A DNA stretch of 64,000 nucleotides, from positions 297,501 to 361,500 of the forward strand of contig CAUYUJ010005692.1 in assembly GCA_963575745.1 (NCBI GenBank), given 5' to 3'. A model generated the notes under the pieces. That model was not told the origin of the DNA. It searched no databases and saw only the letters and a program-made list of their open reading frames with translations. This DNA comes from Prorocentrum cordatum (Eukaryota > Sar > Dinophyceae > Prorocentrales > Prorocentraceae). Positions 31,160-42,547 of the stretch are shown piece by piece. The translations under genes were made by a program, and so were the position numbers. Position 1 is the first letter of the stretch. Each line of letters begins with the position of its first letter.

Positions 31160-33100
31160 GACAGTTTAACCCTTTGAAAAGACACCAGCATCTGAGGAGG
31201 TTCGGGCCCGGGTATTCGATTTAGCTGCGGTTGAAAAAACGCCAAGAGAACAAATGTCTGGCCCTCTTCTCTGTGCCCGTTGCGAGAAGAGGTCGGCCGC
31301 ATGAGTGGGTATGCGTTATAATCACGTTCCTTTACTATGCCTCTTCGTGTCGCGTCGTCCTCCCACACGCGCTGTGGGCGCGATCCTCGATCGGAGGGGG
31401 GTCTGCGGCTTCGTCGCCGCGCCCCTGGTCCCGCTCTCTATCCCCCGTGGCGCGGGGCCTCTGCAGGGGGGGGGCACACGCCTGCATGCTGACACCTCCC
31501 CGTTCGGAGACAAACAACAAGAGCAGCGCTCGGGCGGGGAGGTGGCCAGTCGCCGCCCCCACTCGCAAGAGCAGCCCTTTCTGGGCGGGGTCGGCGCGCC
31601 CCAAAACCGAGTAGCGCAGCGCATGCGGGGGCGGGGCAGGGCGACATACGGCCCTGAGAAATCGCAATGTGCAACACATTTTCGGGGGGGCATGAATTCC
31701 CCTCGTCGCGTCGCGTCGGGGGGGGCGGCGGCGGCGGTGCCCAAGCACACGGCACAGGGCATTCCTGGGGCAGCTGAGCCTTTGCAACTGCCGCCATCGA
31801 GCTCGCATATTCTGCGCTGTTCCTCCTCTTCGCCCCTTGCGACGCCCTCGAGTTGAAAGGAAGGGCGCGGTTAATGCCGCGGTGTCGCCGAGACCGCCGG
31901 GAGAACCCTCGGCCGACTCTTGGCCCGACTGGCGCACATCGGCACGCCCCCCCCCGCGCCCCCCCCCGCCGCGCGGAGGCGCCTCAGGAGTAGAGCGCAG
32001 CTGATCCGTCGGCGTCGCCCCCGCGGCCGCGAGGCAGGAGAACTCGCCCGACTGGGCCGTCTGGAACAGGCGGGCGCACTCACGCCTGCAAACCCTCGCA
32101 AGCGCGCGCCCCCCGTCGGAGACGGGGGCCAAGCCCTTGCGACCAAGAAAGGCAGCCACCACCAAGAAACACACCGCCTTCCAATCAAACCTGCCCGGGC
32201 CCAGGAAACTCCAGACCTGCTCGGGCCGGGGGGGGCCCGAGCCCGAAGACTCGACGCATTCGTGGAACCATTCAACCAGGACACCGCCCACACCTTGCAA
32301 AACCAAATAGGAAGGACCAAATCTCCCGGATGACCACAGGCGCCCGCGGTGGAGTTGACGAGGTCTGCCGGCCCCCCCGCCGTCGCCTGCTCAGCCTATT
32401 CGAATGTCTCTGCATCTGGCAGCTCGAGCTTCTCGCCCCGGCGGGCCCCGCGCCCCCGCGGCCCTCGTCGACCGCGGCCCTGCGCGCAGAGGGCAAAAAC
32501 GACTCAGGTGGCAACCTCGCCTCAACCTCCGACGCCGGCCCGCATGGCCCTGCCCGCCGCGGCCCTGCCACGACCCCCCCTTCCTCCAAGCCTGCCCGAT
32601 CCATCAAGGGCGGGGGGCGCCCGATCGGCCTCGAAATCGCCGGCAGGATCGGGCGCGGATGAGCTGGCGGCGCCGGCCGGGCGCTCGGGCGCGACCGGTA
32701 GCGCGCCGCAAGAAAAAGCCCATTGCAACCAGCTTGAGGCAGGACGCTCTCTCCAGCTGACGTAGAACAGCCCGCCCCAAACACCCGCGCACCATGGCCG
32801 GAGAGCGCCGGGCGCCCGACTTTCCCACGCGCGGGCCGCCGGCGACATGGTCGCGGCCACTCTCGCCCCAGCCTAAGCTCGAGGCCGATTGCCGAGGCAC
32901 GCGGCACCCATGGGCCCGCAATCTTTTGCCATGATTACGGACCGAAGACCCGCGAACATCGCGCCCCGGGCAGCCACGACCGCGGCCCAATCAGGCACCG
33001 CACCTGGCGATCGGGCCCACCGCCCCGCACCGCGCGGGACCACCCTCCAGCAACGAATCAACAAGTAAATCTCACGGCATCATCTGGCTCGATCACGCAG
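31160..33100. other. GC-rich DNA, no recognised gene
   Basis: Long frames are open on both strands throughout, as expected at this GC. The minus strand between about 32,290 and 32,000 has a more protein-like stretch (FDWKAVCFLVVAAFLGRKGL), a possible short membrane segment, without further support. Confidence 0.35.
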
Positions 33101-34639
33101 GCAGCAGACCGCCCGAGCCAAAGCAATTCACCGCCCGCGGCTGCGACGCGCCAGGGCCACACGGACCTCTACAGCAGCGCAGCGTGCGACATCGCGGCCC
33201 TGCGGGGCTTTTTCCATGGCCCTTGCGCCTCGGCGGCTGGTCCTCTGCGCGCCGCGCGCCCGGGCCTTGCGCGCCCAGGCTCGGGCCCCGCGCGTCCGGC
33301 CCCAGCCCTGCCGGGGCGCGCGCGCGGAGCGAAGGTGCTCCAGCGCTCTGCCGAGGCCGCCCCAAGGCCTGAATCCACGCTTGGGAATGAGCCCGTGGAG
33401 CTGTCCGGGGGCCTTGCGAATCGGTTCCCGGGCTCTGCCGGGGCGCGCGCGCGGCAAAAATGCCTCGCTGCCCAGCTGCTCCGCCGCGGCCGCGCGAACT
33501 CAGGGGCCCGCGCCCATCCGCGGGCCTCCGGCGACCCGCAGCTTGCGCGGGCCACTGACGACACGTCTCTTGCAGCCCCGGCAGGTTCTCTGACCTTGGC
33601 CCCATGAACACCGTCTTCAAACGCCAAAAACACCAATCACAAAAATCCGCGCGACCCTCCGAACAAAATATGTTCACGCATCCTCGAGTGGCACAATAAG
33701 CGGCGCGAGGGCGGCAGAAGAAAGGCGGGGGGGCGACGACGACGCCGCATCCGCGGATGGCGGCGCGGGCCCTGCAGCGTAGGGGCCCGAGCTACTCCCA
33801 GGCGCTCGATGCCCCAGGGCGGCGGGCGGGCCGTTCAAAATCGGCCCGGCGCCCGAGCCCGCATGGCCACGGGCATCGGGCAGAGCGGAAGGATGCGCAT
33901 TCGCGTCGGCACACAGGGGCGCATCCTCAAATGGCCCTGGTACGATGGGAGTACATGACGGGGGGGGCACGTTGACACCAATTCCACGGGTGGCGGACGC
34001 GCGGCCCCTGCAGCGCAGGGCCCCGAGCCACTCCCAGGGACTGGGCGCCCGCCCCTACAGCGATGGGAGCAGGTCGCCAATGAGGAATGGGCGGGGGCCA
34101 CGAGGCACGGGGGGCTCTGCCCCCAGGGGGGCCCGCCAGACACCGCTGACGCCGAGGCCCGCCGCCCGCGCCTCGCCTTTCTCGCTCCGCCGCACAGGCG
34201 CCGCCATCCCCTCCGCACCGCGCCATGAAAGGAGGCGCGGGCGCGGCCTCTGCGTCTTCCATATAGGGCCCACCGCGGCAGGGGGAGCCGCTCGAAGTCC
34301 CCCGCCCTGGATCACCCACCGCCGCGGTGGAAAGGGGAGGGCCCGGGCGGGGGGGGGGCGCCTGCCCCGCTGCGGCGACCGGGGGGCGGGGTTCAAGACC
34401 ACCGCCATAGGACCTCGCGCTGGGCCCCCGCCCTGAAAGGTCGCGCGCCCCCCTGCGCCCAACCGCCGCCGCCTCCTGCCCCACCCGCGCGACGTAGCAT
34501 GCGACGTGCTGGGCGATGCGGCCATCGCGGCGCCGGGCGCGCGCGCCCGCGGCCCTTCCGGCCGCGCCCTGCAGCAGGCGCGCCGCCATCGGCGGCCGCC
34601 CTCCCCTCTCCTCTCCGGTCGACGCGCAGAGCTCCCAGG
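33101..34639. other. GC-rich DNA with internal duplications
   Basis: CTGCCGGGGCGCGCGCGCGG recurs at about 33,309 and 33,435. A ~55-bp segment around CCCTGCAGCG.AGGGCCCGAG, then CACTCCCAGG, is duplicated at about 33,760-33,815 and 33,992-34,050. The minus-strand part next to 34,640 may be the tail of the decayed retroelement described next. Confidence 0.4.
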
Positions 34640-35092
34640 AGGCCCGCGCCATCGCCACTTCAGGTCCGCGGCCGCCACGTGGATCCTGAGGCACTCGTCG
34701 AAGGCCGACGTCTTCGCGTCGCTGAGGTCGCCCGCCCCCCGGTTTTCTCGCGGTCGCCCAACTAGGCCCAGCGCCATCTCGCGCGACCTCAGCCCCCAGC
34801 TAGATGAAGACGACCGCCAACGGCCACTTGGTCGACACTGCCCCCTTCACCGCGCAGGCTTTTCCAAGGTTGCCCGTCAACCCCGCCATCTCGAGGAGCG
34901 CCCACCGGCGGCGCCCGCGGGACTTCGCGAACAGCCGCGCGCACGGGATCGCGCCGAGGAGCTCGAGCGCCGCGATGACCCTGTCCGGGTCGCCCGCCTC
35001 GGCCCACGCCCAAGGGGGCCATTGCTCCCCCACTTCCAGCGTGCACCAAGGAACCCCATCGCGGCCTGCCGGTCGGCGGCGCCCCCCAGCCG

Positions 35093-35137
<45 letters not shown>

Positions 35138-35450
35138 ACTTCGCACCCGAGCGGAGGCGCCCAGCGCTCTCGGTCCTGAACTAGACGGGCGATTCCAACA
35201 TCCGTCCGCTCGCCAATCGCTTGCTGACCCACGGCAGCGCTAGCCTGGTCGCACACGGCAGGGGGGCCCTCTCCTATCATTGCCCTTTCTGCGACGCCCG
35301 CGAGCCAGGCATGCACCGGCCCCAGAAGCGGCTCTTCCCATGCCGGAACCATCGCCGCCAAGCCCAGGCGCCTCAGACACGACGCCATCTCGCCCACGAG
35401 GACGGCGCCGCATTCGGCCCCGAGAAGATGCACATTCGCGCTGGCTCACG
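34640..35450 (-). pseudogene. Decayed reverse transcriptase/RNase H fragment
   Basis: Three minus-strand pieces in successive frames line up with a dinoflagellate-type RT/RNase H polyprotein as I recall it. 35,433-35,140: a palm/connection segment with WEEPLLGPVHAWLAGV. 35,033-34,803: RVIAALELLGAIPCARLFAK, then GLTGNLGKACAV and STKWPLAVVF, resembling the RNase H core where a tethered 'TDN' Asp is expected (here TGN, so the residue may be lost). 34,777-34,640: RPRENRGAGDLSD and FDECLRIHV, resembling 'PR.N.EADxLSN'. Lesions are a frame change across the C38 run, an in-frame TAG (34,800-34,802) and a further frameshift. No long terminal repeat was found. Confidence 0.6.
35099..35136. repeat. C38 homopolymer inside the retroelement fragment
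   Basis: 38 uninterrupted C on the plus strand, read as poly-Gly on the minus strand between the palm-like and RNase H-like parts. Confidence 0.98.
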
Positions 35451-35924
35451 GGCGCGACGTCATATTCCGATATCCCCCCTCGCGCAATATACTTCGCCCT
35501 GGATTTGCGACGACAGTAAGACTCGCTAGAATCACTGCGATGTGAGCCGGAGCGCGGGCGCCTGCGATTCGCTTGGCCGCGCCCCGACTGCGAGGTCAGC
35601 GACGGGGGCGGCCCGCGCATCGCGACGAAGGAAGGAGAGGAGGCGAACCTTACGAGGGACGAAACATGCACAGTGGAACTACTATCATAAGTCACAGTGG
35701 AAACAACATGAAACTACATCGGGCCTCCAAAAGCCACCGGATGCAAGATGGGCGCTCGAGGAAAGCCATGGCTGAGTCTGGGGAAATGCTGAGCCACGTC
35801 CAAAGCCCAACGCTTCCTCGGTTCAACCTTTTGACTGTGCGGAAGAACAAGAACACGCTGGAAGCACAAACTAAAGCTGGCGGATCCAGAGAGCCGAAGA
35901 TCGGCCCCGCGCCGAAATGCCAAG
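35451..35924. other. No recognised gene; likely upstream part of the decayed retroelement
   Basis: Minus-strand frames continue from the RT-like piece but are broken by stops, and I cannot align them. A 16-bp block ACAGTGGAA(CT/AC)..A.CAT occurs twice near 35,670-35,710. Confidence 0.3.
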
Positions 35925-38110
35925 ACTGCAGAATCACGAGCGCGGAACGCAGCGCCAGAGCCGCGACAGCAGGACCACGGACGCGAGACGCAGCACCAGG
36001 GACGGCCAAGACAGCGGGACCAAGAGCGCGAAACGCAGACACGGAAACGAGACAGCAGGATCACGGGCGCGAAACGCCGCGCGGAGGGGGCCGAGACAGC
36101 TGGAACAAAAGCGTCAACCTCACCACCAGGCCCAAGACAGCAGGCTCAAGAGCGCGGGGCGGGGCCAGCCAAGAGAGCAGGATCAATAGCGAAAAACGCA
36201 GCACGGGGAAAGCCATGACAGCAGGGTCAAAAGCGCGAAACGCAGCGCGGGGGGAAGCCCGAGACAACGGGGCCCAGAGCGCGAAATGCAACGCCGGGGA
36301 AGTAAGAAAAGCATGATCAAAAGCGCGAGACGCAGCGCGGGGGCGGGGCAAGACAGCAGGATCAAGAGCACGACGCGCAGCGCGGGGGGGGCCCGAAACA
36401 GCAGTAACAAGGGGCGCGAAACGCAGCCAGGGGGGGCGCAATACAGCGGGATCAAGACGCGAAACGAAACACCAGGACCGAGACGGCATGGTCAAGTGCG
36501 CGAAACGCATCGCGGATGGGGGCCACGCAAGCAGGACCCAGAGCGAGAGGTGCAGCACAGGGGCACCAGGGCCAAGCTGCATCCAGAGCGCGAAACGCAG
36601 CAGGGGACGCCAGGGAATAAGACAGCAGCATCACGAGCGCGATCGCAGCAGCAAAGCCACCACATCAGCATCAAGGGGTGCGAAACGCAGCGCGGGGGGC
36701 AGAGACAGCGGGATCAAGAGCGCGGAACGCACGGGGCACGGGGCCAAGACAGCAAGATCAAGCGCGCGAAACGCTGAACGGAGACCAGGACCGAGACTGC
36801 AGGATCAAGCACGTAAAACGAAGCACCAGGGCCAAGACTGCAGGATCAAAAACACGAAACACACCGCGAGGAGCGGGGTCGAGACGCCAGGATTCAGGGC
36901 GCGGAACACAGCGCGTGGGCGGAGCAAGACAGCAAGGCCAGAAGCGCGAGACGCAGCACGGAGGGGGTAACGACAGCAAAACGCAGAGCGTGAAACACAG
37001 CACCGGGGCTGAGACAACAGGGTCAAGGGCGCGAAACGCAGCGCGGGGAGGAGCGCGACAGCAGGATCAAGAGCGCGAAACGCAGCGCCAGGGCAGGGCC
37101 AAGGCGGCGGGATCAAGAGCGCGAAACCCAGCGCCAGGGCCGAGACAGCAGGGCCAAGAGCGCGAAACGCAGCAGGGTGCCAGGACAGCAGGGTCAAGAC
37201 CACGAAACGCAGCGCGGGGATTGGGGGCGAGACAGCGGTGCCAAGAACGTGAAACGCAGCACGGGAGGGGCCAAGACAGCAGGCTCAAGGGCGCGAAGGG
37301 GCCTAGACAACAGGATCAAGAAAGACAACGCATCGCGGAGTGGCGCGGAGAAAGCAGGATCAAGAACGCGAAACGCAGCACTGGGGGGGGCCAGGGCAAA
37401 ACATCAAGCACGCGAAACGCAGCGCGGGGGGGGCCCAAGACAGCAGGATCAAGAGCGTGAAGCGCAGCACGATGGAGCCGCGACCACAGGGCCAAGAGCG
37501 CGAAACGCAGCACCATTGGGCGAGGGCCAAGACAGCAGAACCAAGAGCGCGAATCGCAGCGCGGGAAGAACCAAGACAACAATGTGGAGAGCGCGAAACG
37601 CAGCACGGGGGGGGGGGGGCGGACAAGCAGCTGGATCAAGAGCGCGAGACGCAGAGGGGGGGGGGAAACCATGACAGCAGTATCAAGAGCGCGGACCGCC
37701 ACACGGCGAGGGCCGAGACAGCAGGATCAGGAGCGCGAAACGCAGCACCGAGGCCGGTCAAGAGCGCGAAGCGCAGAAAAGGAGGGGCCAGGACAGCAGG
37801 TCCGCGGGCGCGAAACTCAGCACAGGGCGTCCTTGAGAGCAGGATCAAGAACGCGAAACGCAGCGCGGAAGGGGGCAACGAGCGCAGGATAGAGAGCGCG
37901 AATCACAGCGCGGGGTCGGGCCAGGACAGCAGATTCAAGAGCGCGAAACGCAGCGCGAGGGGGCGCCCGCGACAGCATGATCGCGAGCGAATGACGCAGC
38001 ACGAGGGGGAAGCCCAAGACAGCTGGATCAAGAGCGCGCATCGCAGCGCGGAGGGGAATGAGACAGCAGGGCCAAGAGCGCGAAACGTAGCACGGGCGCG
38101 GCCAAGAATA
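35925..38110 (+). repeat. ~46-bp minisatellite, roughly 45 units
   Basis: Units of the type GACAGCAGGATCAAGAGCGC followed by GAAACGCAGCGCGGGG and a variable G run. Spacing is about 42-50 bp and no two units are identical. Because the period averages about 46, phase drifts, and most frames on both strands stay open for hundreds of codons (RNAARG / QDQERETQ on plus, LRFALLILLSW on minus). I do not call these genes. Confidence 0.9.
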
Positions 38111-38850
38111 CAGGGGGGCACTCGCGGCACGACGCCAGCAAGCAGGGGGGGGTCTTCCTGAGCACCGAAGCCCGCAAGTGGCAGGGAGCAGGGTGGAAAG
38201 CCGTGGACGCGACCAAAATGGGGCGAAAACTCGCTCGCGCCGCACGCCCCGCTGCCCCGAACTCCACGCGCCGACCCGCTGGGCGCGATATGCCCATTAA
38301 ACTCCGACTTCTTGCCGCCGAAATGCGCCGGGGGGCCCGCGCGCGCGATCTCACCGCGACGCTGCTCCAAGAACCCATCAACCGAAGGCCCCGGGTTCAC
38401 GCCGGCCCCAGCGACAGTGGGCATACCTCCCAAACCCACGCGCGATCCCGAATATCTGAGAAGCTACGGCAGCCTGAGCGCCACACCCTCCGCGTCGGCG
38501 CAGTAGCTAGAGACGAAAGGGAAAGGCGCTCCAGCCGGCAAGTGGGCATCACGTCCTAGCGCTCTTCCAGTTGCTATCGGACGAGGGGGGGGGTGCAAGC
38601 CGACGAGCTGTCTCGGCAGGATGGCAACTCCTTCAGGGGCGCCTCCTTCAGGGGCGCCTCCTCCTGATTAGCGCAACGCCGGTCCCCGCAATGGACGACC
38701 TGGACGCCCTGTCGGGCTCGCCTGGAACCAAGAGGTGATGTTCCTGAACCACAACCAGACGCCAGGCTTCCACCGACAGCAGCCAGTCGCTGTACACATC
38801 TCCAGCTCAACCTTGCCCTTCCCTGCGCGTGGGAGGTCGGCGCGGCCAAA
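38111..38850. other. No recognised gene
   Basis: Plus-strand frames after the minisatellite include one ending at 38,506 with a Pro/Ser-rich peptide, but no family. CAGGGGCGCCTCCTT is tandemly duplicated (15 bp x 2) near 38,634-38,663. Confidence 0.35.
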
Positions 38851-39051
<201 letters not shown>

Positions 39052-39214
39052 GCACATGCCTGTAGACCGACTTGTCACGCTGAGGCTGGCGGGGGGGGGG
39101 ACTGCCTTCGGCCCTGCCGAGGGCCTGCTGCGGGCGCCCCCGCAACTCTGGGCTGGCCCCCGAAGCCGGGGCCTGCGAGGCGCCGGCAGCAGCGGCAGCA
39201 GCAGATGACCCAGA

Positions 39215-40010
39215 ACCGCCCGACGCCGTCCTGGAGCGGTTGGGGCACCACCTCCAGCCTCAGCGGAAGCCTCATCCTGGCCACTGTCTTCTGGCACTGG
39301 AACTGCTGCAGCGTCACCTCTCAGAACAACCGCTGGCACCCACTCCAGTTTTGCTCTGCTGAGCCTCGTGAGATGACCCTTCCACTCCCGCCTGGCATTG
39401 GCAAACGCCTCGTTCGCGACACAGGAATGCTGCTTGGCTGCCACATGGGACTGGTCCTGGAGCAGTCTCTTGCGGTCGTGGAAGATCTTTTGATCCTCGA
39501 AGTCCTCCGGCAATCCATCCAGCAGGTCGTCGGTGAGGTCGACGGCGCGGATGACTCCACCCAGGCGCGCAAGGACAATTTGGCCACCGCTGGCTTGACA
39601 GCAAAATTCCTCTGGCGCCACCTGCGGTCGAGTCTGGGACGCCAGCTCCTTGCGGGTGTTCTCACGACTCTGCAGCTCGAGGCCCCTGATGGCCAACTCG
39701 AGAGTCTCTGTCTCAGCACGCCACCTGTTGAGTTTGTCCAGCTCCTTTGCCAAGCATCTTTCGCACTGTTTGCTATTGGACTGGGCCTAGCTCGCCTGGG
39801 TGCACAGCGAGGTGGGAGGCCCAATCCGCGGCGTCTCGCGTGCAAGCTGGGGAAATCGCTCACGTTCATATTTCTTGAGCAACACCAGCTGGCCATGCTT
39901 AGCGATTGGACGACGCGCACAATCCTTCCAACTCCGCACTGGTGAGGCCCTCTGTGGCAATGGCAATCGACTTGGTAGGGCGCGACGGCCACGAGTTCCA
40001 TCCCCCTAAC
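39215..40010 (-). pseudogene. Coiled-coil reading frame, possibly retroelement ORF1-like
   Basis: One minus-strand frame reads from about 40,008 to 39,215 with a single internal TAG (39,787-39,789). Before the stop it contains KHGQLVLLKKYERERFPQLA. After it come NSKQCERCLAKELDKLNRWR, long heptad-like helices rich in Leu, Glu, Arg and Lys, and DDLLDGLPEDFEDQKIF. This is clearly protein-derived. The family is not identified; composition and setting (next to a non-LTR element) suggest an ORF1/gag-like nucleic-acid-binding protein. It ends in the (CT)n array, so the C-terminus is lost. The frame further upstream (40,010-40,300) is broken by stops, so any Zn-binding N-terminus cannot be read reliably. 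Confidence 0.45.
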
Positions 40011-40595
40011 AGACACAGGAGGCAGAAGAGCTGAAGGTACATCACCGCTTGAACCATCCTTCCAATGAACGAGCGCCTGCTGGTCCTTCTGCTGCACTGG
40101 TGCCGAACTCGATCCCCATTGATCTCCATCGTGCTTGAAGTACCAGCATGAGAGGTTCTTCACGCAGCCGCGCGCCGAAGCTCCAAGGCGCAGCATGGGC
40201 CATCGCATCTGCTGACAGGAAATCGTGAAGACTGGTAGAACCGATGGCTCGCGGCAGCATTGCTTCTCTAAAGATCGCTGCCGACAAGCCCAGAACCTTC
40301 TGGACCAGAAAGGCTGAAGAGAAGAGGAGGAGGAAGAGGAGGAAGAGGAGGAGGAGGAGGAGTTTTGCTCCTTGCGCGAACCCCGGCGCGCTGAGCCAGG
40401 AGGAGGAGGAGGGAACGAAGGAGTGAGGAGAAGAGAAGAGGAAGGCGGGAGGAGGGATGGGGGAGGAGGGAGGGGGCACCCCTGGCTGTGTCCGAACAAA
40501 AAACGCCAGCCGCATCGATTGGCTCCGGGACGCCGGGCGTCTGCCCCGCGCCCCCCCGGGGGGGAACGTTCAGGGGGGGGACGTGCTCAAGCGGT
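40011..40595. other. Broken upstream part of the coiled-coil frame plus a GGA array
   Basis: 40,011-40,300 has protein-like segments in two minus-strand frames. 40,322-40,440 is a GAGGAG/GGAGGAG purine tract. 40,441-40,595 is GC-rich with G runs. Confidence 0.45.
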
Positions 40596-40740
40596 GGGGG
40601 AGGGGAAACATCGACCTGCAATCTGCGATGCCTCGCCGATGGATCGGAGGTACGCCCCGGACAGAGGGTCCGCACGCTCCTGGGCGGGGTCGGGCTATCG
40701 GGCCCCTGCCGTCGATACATGGGCGACCGGGGCTCGATGG
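40596..40740 (+). repeat. Dispersed hairpin element, copy 3, upstream of the LINE
   Basis: Same blocks as the 12.9-kb and 28.0-kb copies: GGGGAAACATCGACCTG, ATCTGCGA (40,621-40,628) / TCGCCGAT (40,633-40,640), GGATCGG, TCCTGGGCGGGGT, ATCGGGCCCCTG and TGGGCGA. It lies about 120 bp before the retrotransposon domains. Confidence 0.85.
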
Positions 40741-40756
40741 CCCCCCCGGGGCTTGT

Positions 40757-40813
40757 CCCCCTCCTCCTCCTCCTCCTCCTCCTCCTCCTCCTCCTCCTCC
40801 TCCTCCTCCTCCT
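40757..40813. repeat. (CTC)n array
   Basis: About 18 CTC units between the hairpin element and the start of recognisable LINE coding sequence. In the endonuclease frame they would read as polyproline. Confidence 0.95.
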
Positions 40814-40900
40814 AGCCCCGAGCGGCCCAGAGACAACTTCAGGGGGCGGTCACACATACATACTACCGAAAACTCGTTTTTCGCCAACACATGTTTGCAG

Positions 40901-42547
40901 ATGTACGGCCGCGTGCTGGCGAGGTCTAGCATGCTACGCGTCCTTGGGTACAACCCAATGTGGGCATCAGGCGACAGACTGGCAGAGATACTGAATGAAT
41001 CTCGAAATTATGACTTCGTTCTGTTGGCAGGCACTCAAGTAGGTGACAGACTATGCGGAGCACAGGTTTTACAGCGTCGGCTTGAAGGGCGCATGGTGTT
41101 TGAAGTACCTCATTCTCCTGCTCCTTATAGCAATCGTAGTTGTGGGGTACTGATCGCCCTCGGTCCTCGCTATGGTGTCAGGGAAGTTCACCAGGTATGG
41201 GGCAGTCCAGAGGGGGCAGCAGGGAGAGCGATGGCATTGCGATTAAAGCACGGTACCTTGGACGTCTGCGCAATCAGCCTGTATTTCCCCCCAAAGCCAG
41301 TCAAGAACAACCAGAAACCTTCCTATTTTGGGACAGTTAAGGTGTTGTGCGAATGGCTGGACAGATTACTGAGTACACTTCCTACACGCTGTGTTCCTGT
41401 ACTATATAGTGATATTAACGATGGTCTGGGGGAGGAGTGGAGGGATGGAAGGTGGCAATGTGTTACTACTAACGTCGTGGGGGCTCCGACTCGTGAACGT
41501 CTAGTGGGCGGGGCTGGGCATCGGCTTCGCCAGATCCTTGAAAAGCATCACATGATGGCTGCAAATGCGCGCACGCATGTGGAGGACACGTTTTTCGGGG
41601 AGAAAGGGGCATCCAGTCGCATCGACTATCTGTGTGTCCCCATGGGCATGGCCGGCCTTCTGCACGCCTGCAACCCCCTTCGGGGCCTGGGCGCGAAATG
41701 GCAACCAGTGCGTGGGGCGGCGCCACGTGATCATTTACCCATCAATCTGAGCCTGACCATGAACAAGGGAGGCCCTGTGCTTCCCCAGGAGGAGAGGACG
41801 AGGTGGGACCAGGACAGGATGATGGAGGCATTACGTACGGGGAGAGGGAGGTGGGCTTTCTTGGAGACGGTGGCGGAGGAGATGAGGAGTATCCAGCCGA
41901 TTTACCAGAGGGATTGGGCATCTCCAGATACGATTTTCGAAACTTTGGAACAATGCATTGTTTCTGCTGGCAAAAAGCATTTCTTGGGAAGGGCACCTGT
42001 TCGGGAGGGCTACAAAGAAGACTGCGAACGTCGTCGTGAGTTGCTTCGTCGTCGGGTTTCTCTACGAGGCAGTAAGTGTGAGGCCACAGAGGCTGAGGCC
42101 CATGAGATCGATCGTGAACTCCGCACCCTTTCCCACCAACTACAGCTCGACCGTCGTCGAGCTTTGCGCCGCCATCGAGATCGCTTGATGATTGAGGCGT
42201 CTGAGTGTTGGGAGCGTCGGCGTACAGCCGAAGCAATGCGTGCATCGAGGAGGGCGGCTCGTTGTCGTTACGGACCCAAGAAGCGGGACGCTCGACTCGC
42301 GGGGTGTACGCTACCTTCTTCAGACGAATGGCTTAGAGTCTGGCGAGAACCAGGGGCGCAGGGAGGGATGTTGGTGGAGGAGGTGGATTGGGATCAGTTA
42401 CGGGCTTCTCGGGAGGAAGAGTCTTACGCCTATGAATTAAAAAATCCAGAACTGACGACACTTGTGAAAAAAGATATGCAGGCCCTTCAGAGATACTTCT
42501 GCTTTGCCCCCAACGAAAGCAAGTTCCTGAACATGCAGCACCAGTAG
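40901..42547 (+). CDS. LINE endonuclease ORF
   Basis: The first half is an exonuclease-endonuclease-phosphatase (APE-like) domain that would nick target DNA. It has GYNPMWASGDRLAEIL and YDFVLLAGTQ (the position of the usual Q-E-T), a CGVLIALGPRYG strand, SDIND (metal-binding Asp/Asn), SRIDY and RDHLP (catalytic Asp-His). The second half is a basic linker, rich in Arg and Glu, leading to the RT. I chose ATG 40,901; the same frame is open back to 40,457, but that part is only the hairpin element and polyproline. It stops at TAG 42,545-42,547. The homologous reading probably leaves this frame earlier: the -1 frame is open from 42,436 and contains EHAAPVELWRMLLFPKW, which flows into the RT. Two A6 tracts (42,439-42,444 and 42,467-42,472) are the likely sites of the shift. 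Confidence 0.8.
   Translation: MYGRVLARSSMLRVLGYNPMWASGDRLAEILNESRNYDFVLLAGTQVGDRLCGAQVLQRRLEGRMVFEVPHSPAPYSNRSCGVLIALGPRYGVREVHQVWGSPEGAAGRAMALRLKHGTLDVCAISLYFPPKPVKNNQKPSYFGTVKVLCEWLDRLLSTLPTRCVPVLYSDINDGLGEEWRDGRWQCVTTNVVGAPTRERLVGGAGHRLRQILEKHHMMAANARTHVEDTFFGEKGASSRIDYLCVPMGMAGLLHACNPLRGLGAKWQPVRGAAPRDHLPINLSLTMNKGGPVLPQEERTRWDQDRMMEALRTGRGRWAFLETVAEEMRSIQPIYQRDWASPDTIFETLEQCIVSAGKKHFLGRAPVREGYKEDCERRRELLRRRVSLRGSKCEATEAEAHEIDRELRTLSHQLQLDRRRALRRHRDRLMIEASECWERRRTAEAMRASRRAARCRYGPKKRDARLAGCTLPSSDEWLRVWREPGAQGGMLVEEVDWDQLRASREEESYAYELKNPELTTLVKKDMQALQRYFCFAPNESKFLNMQHQ

Noticed and set aside
35573-38161. ORFs of 160-273 codons over the 46-bp minisatellite
   Set aside because: Frames on both strands are equally open and follow the repeat; no domain.
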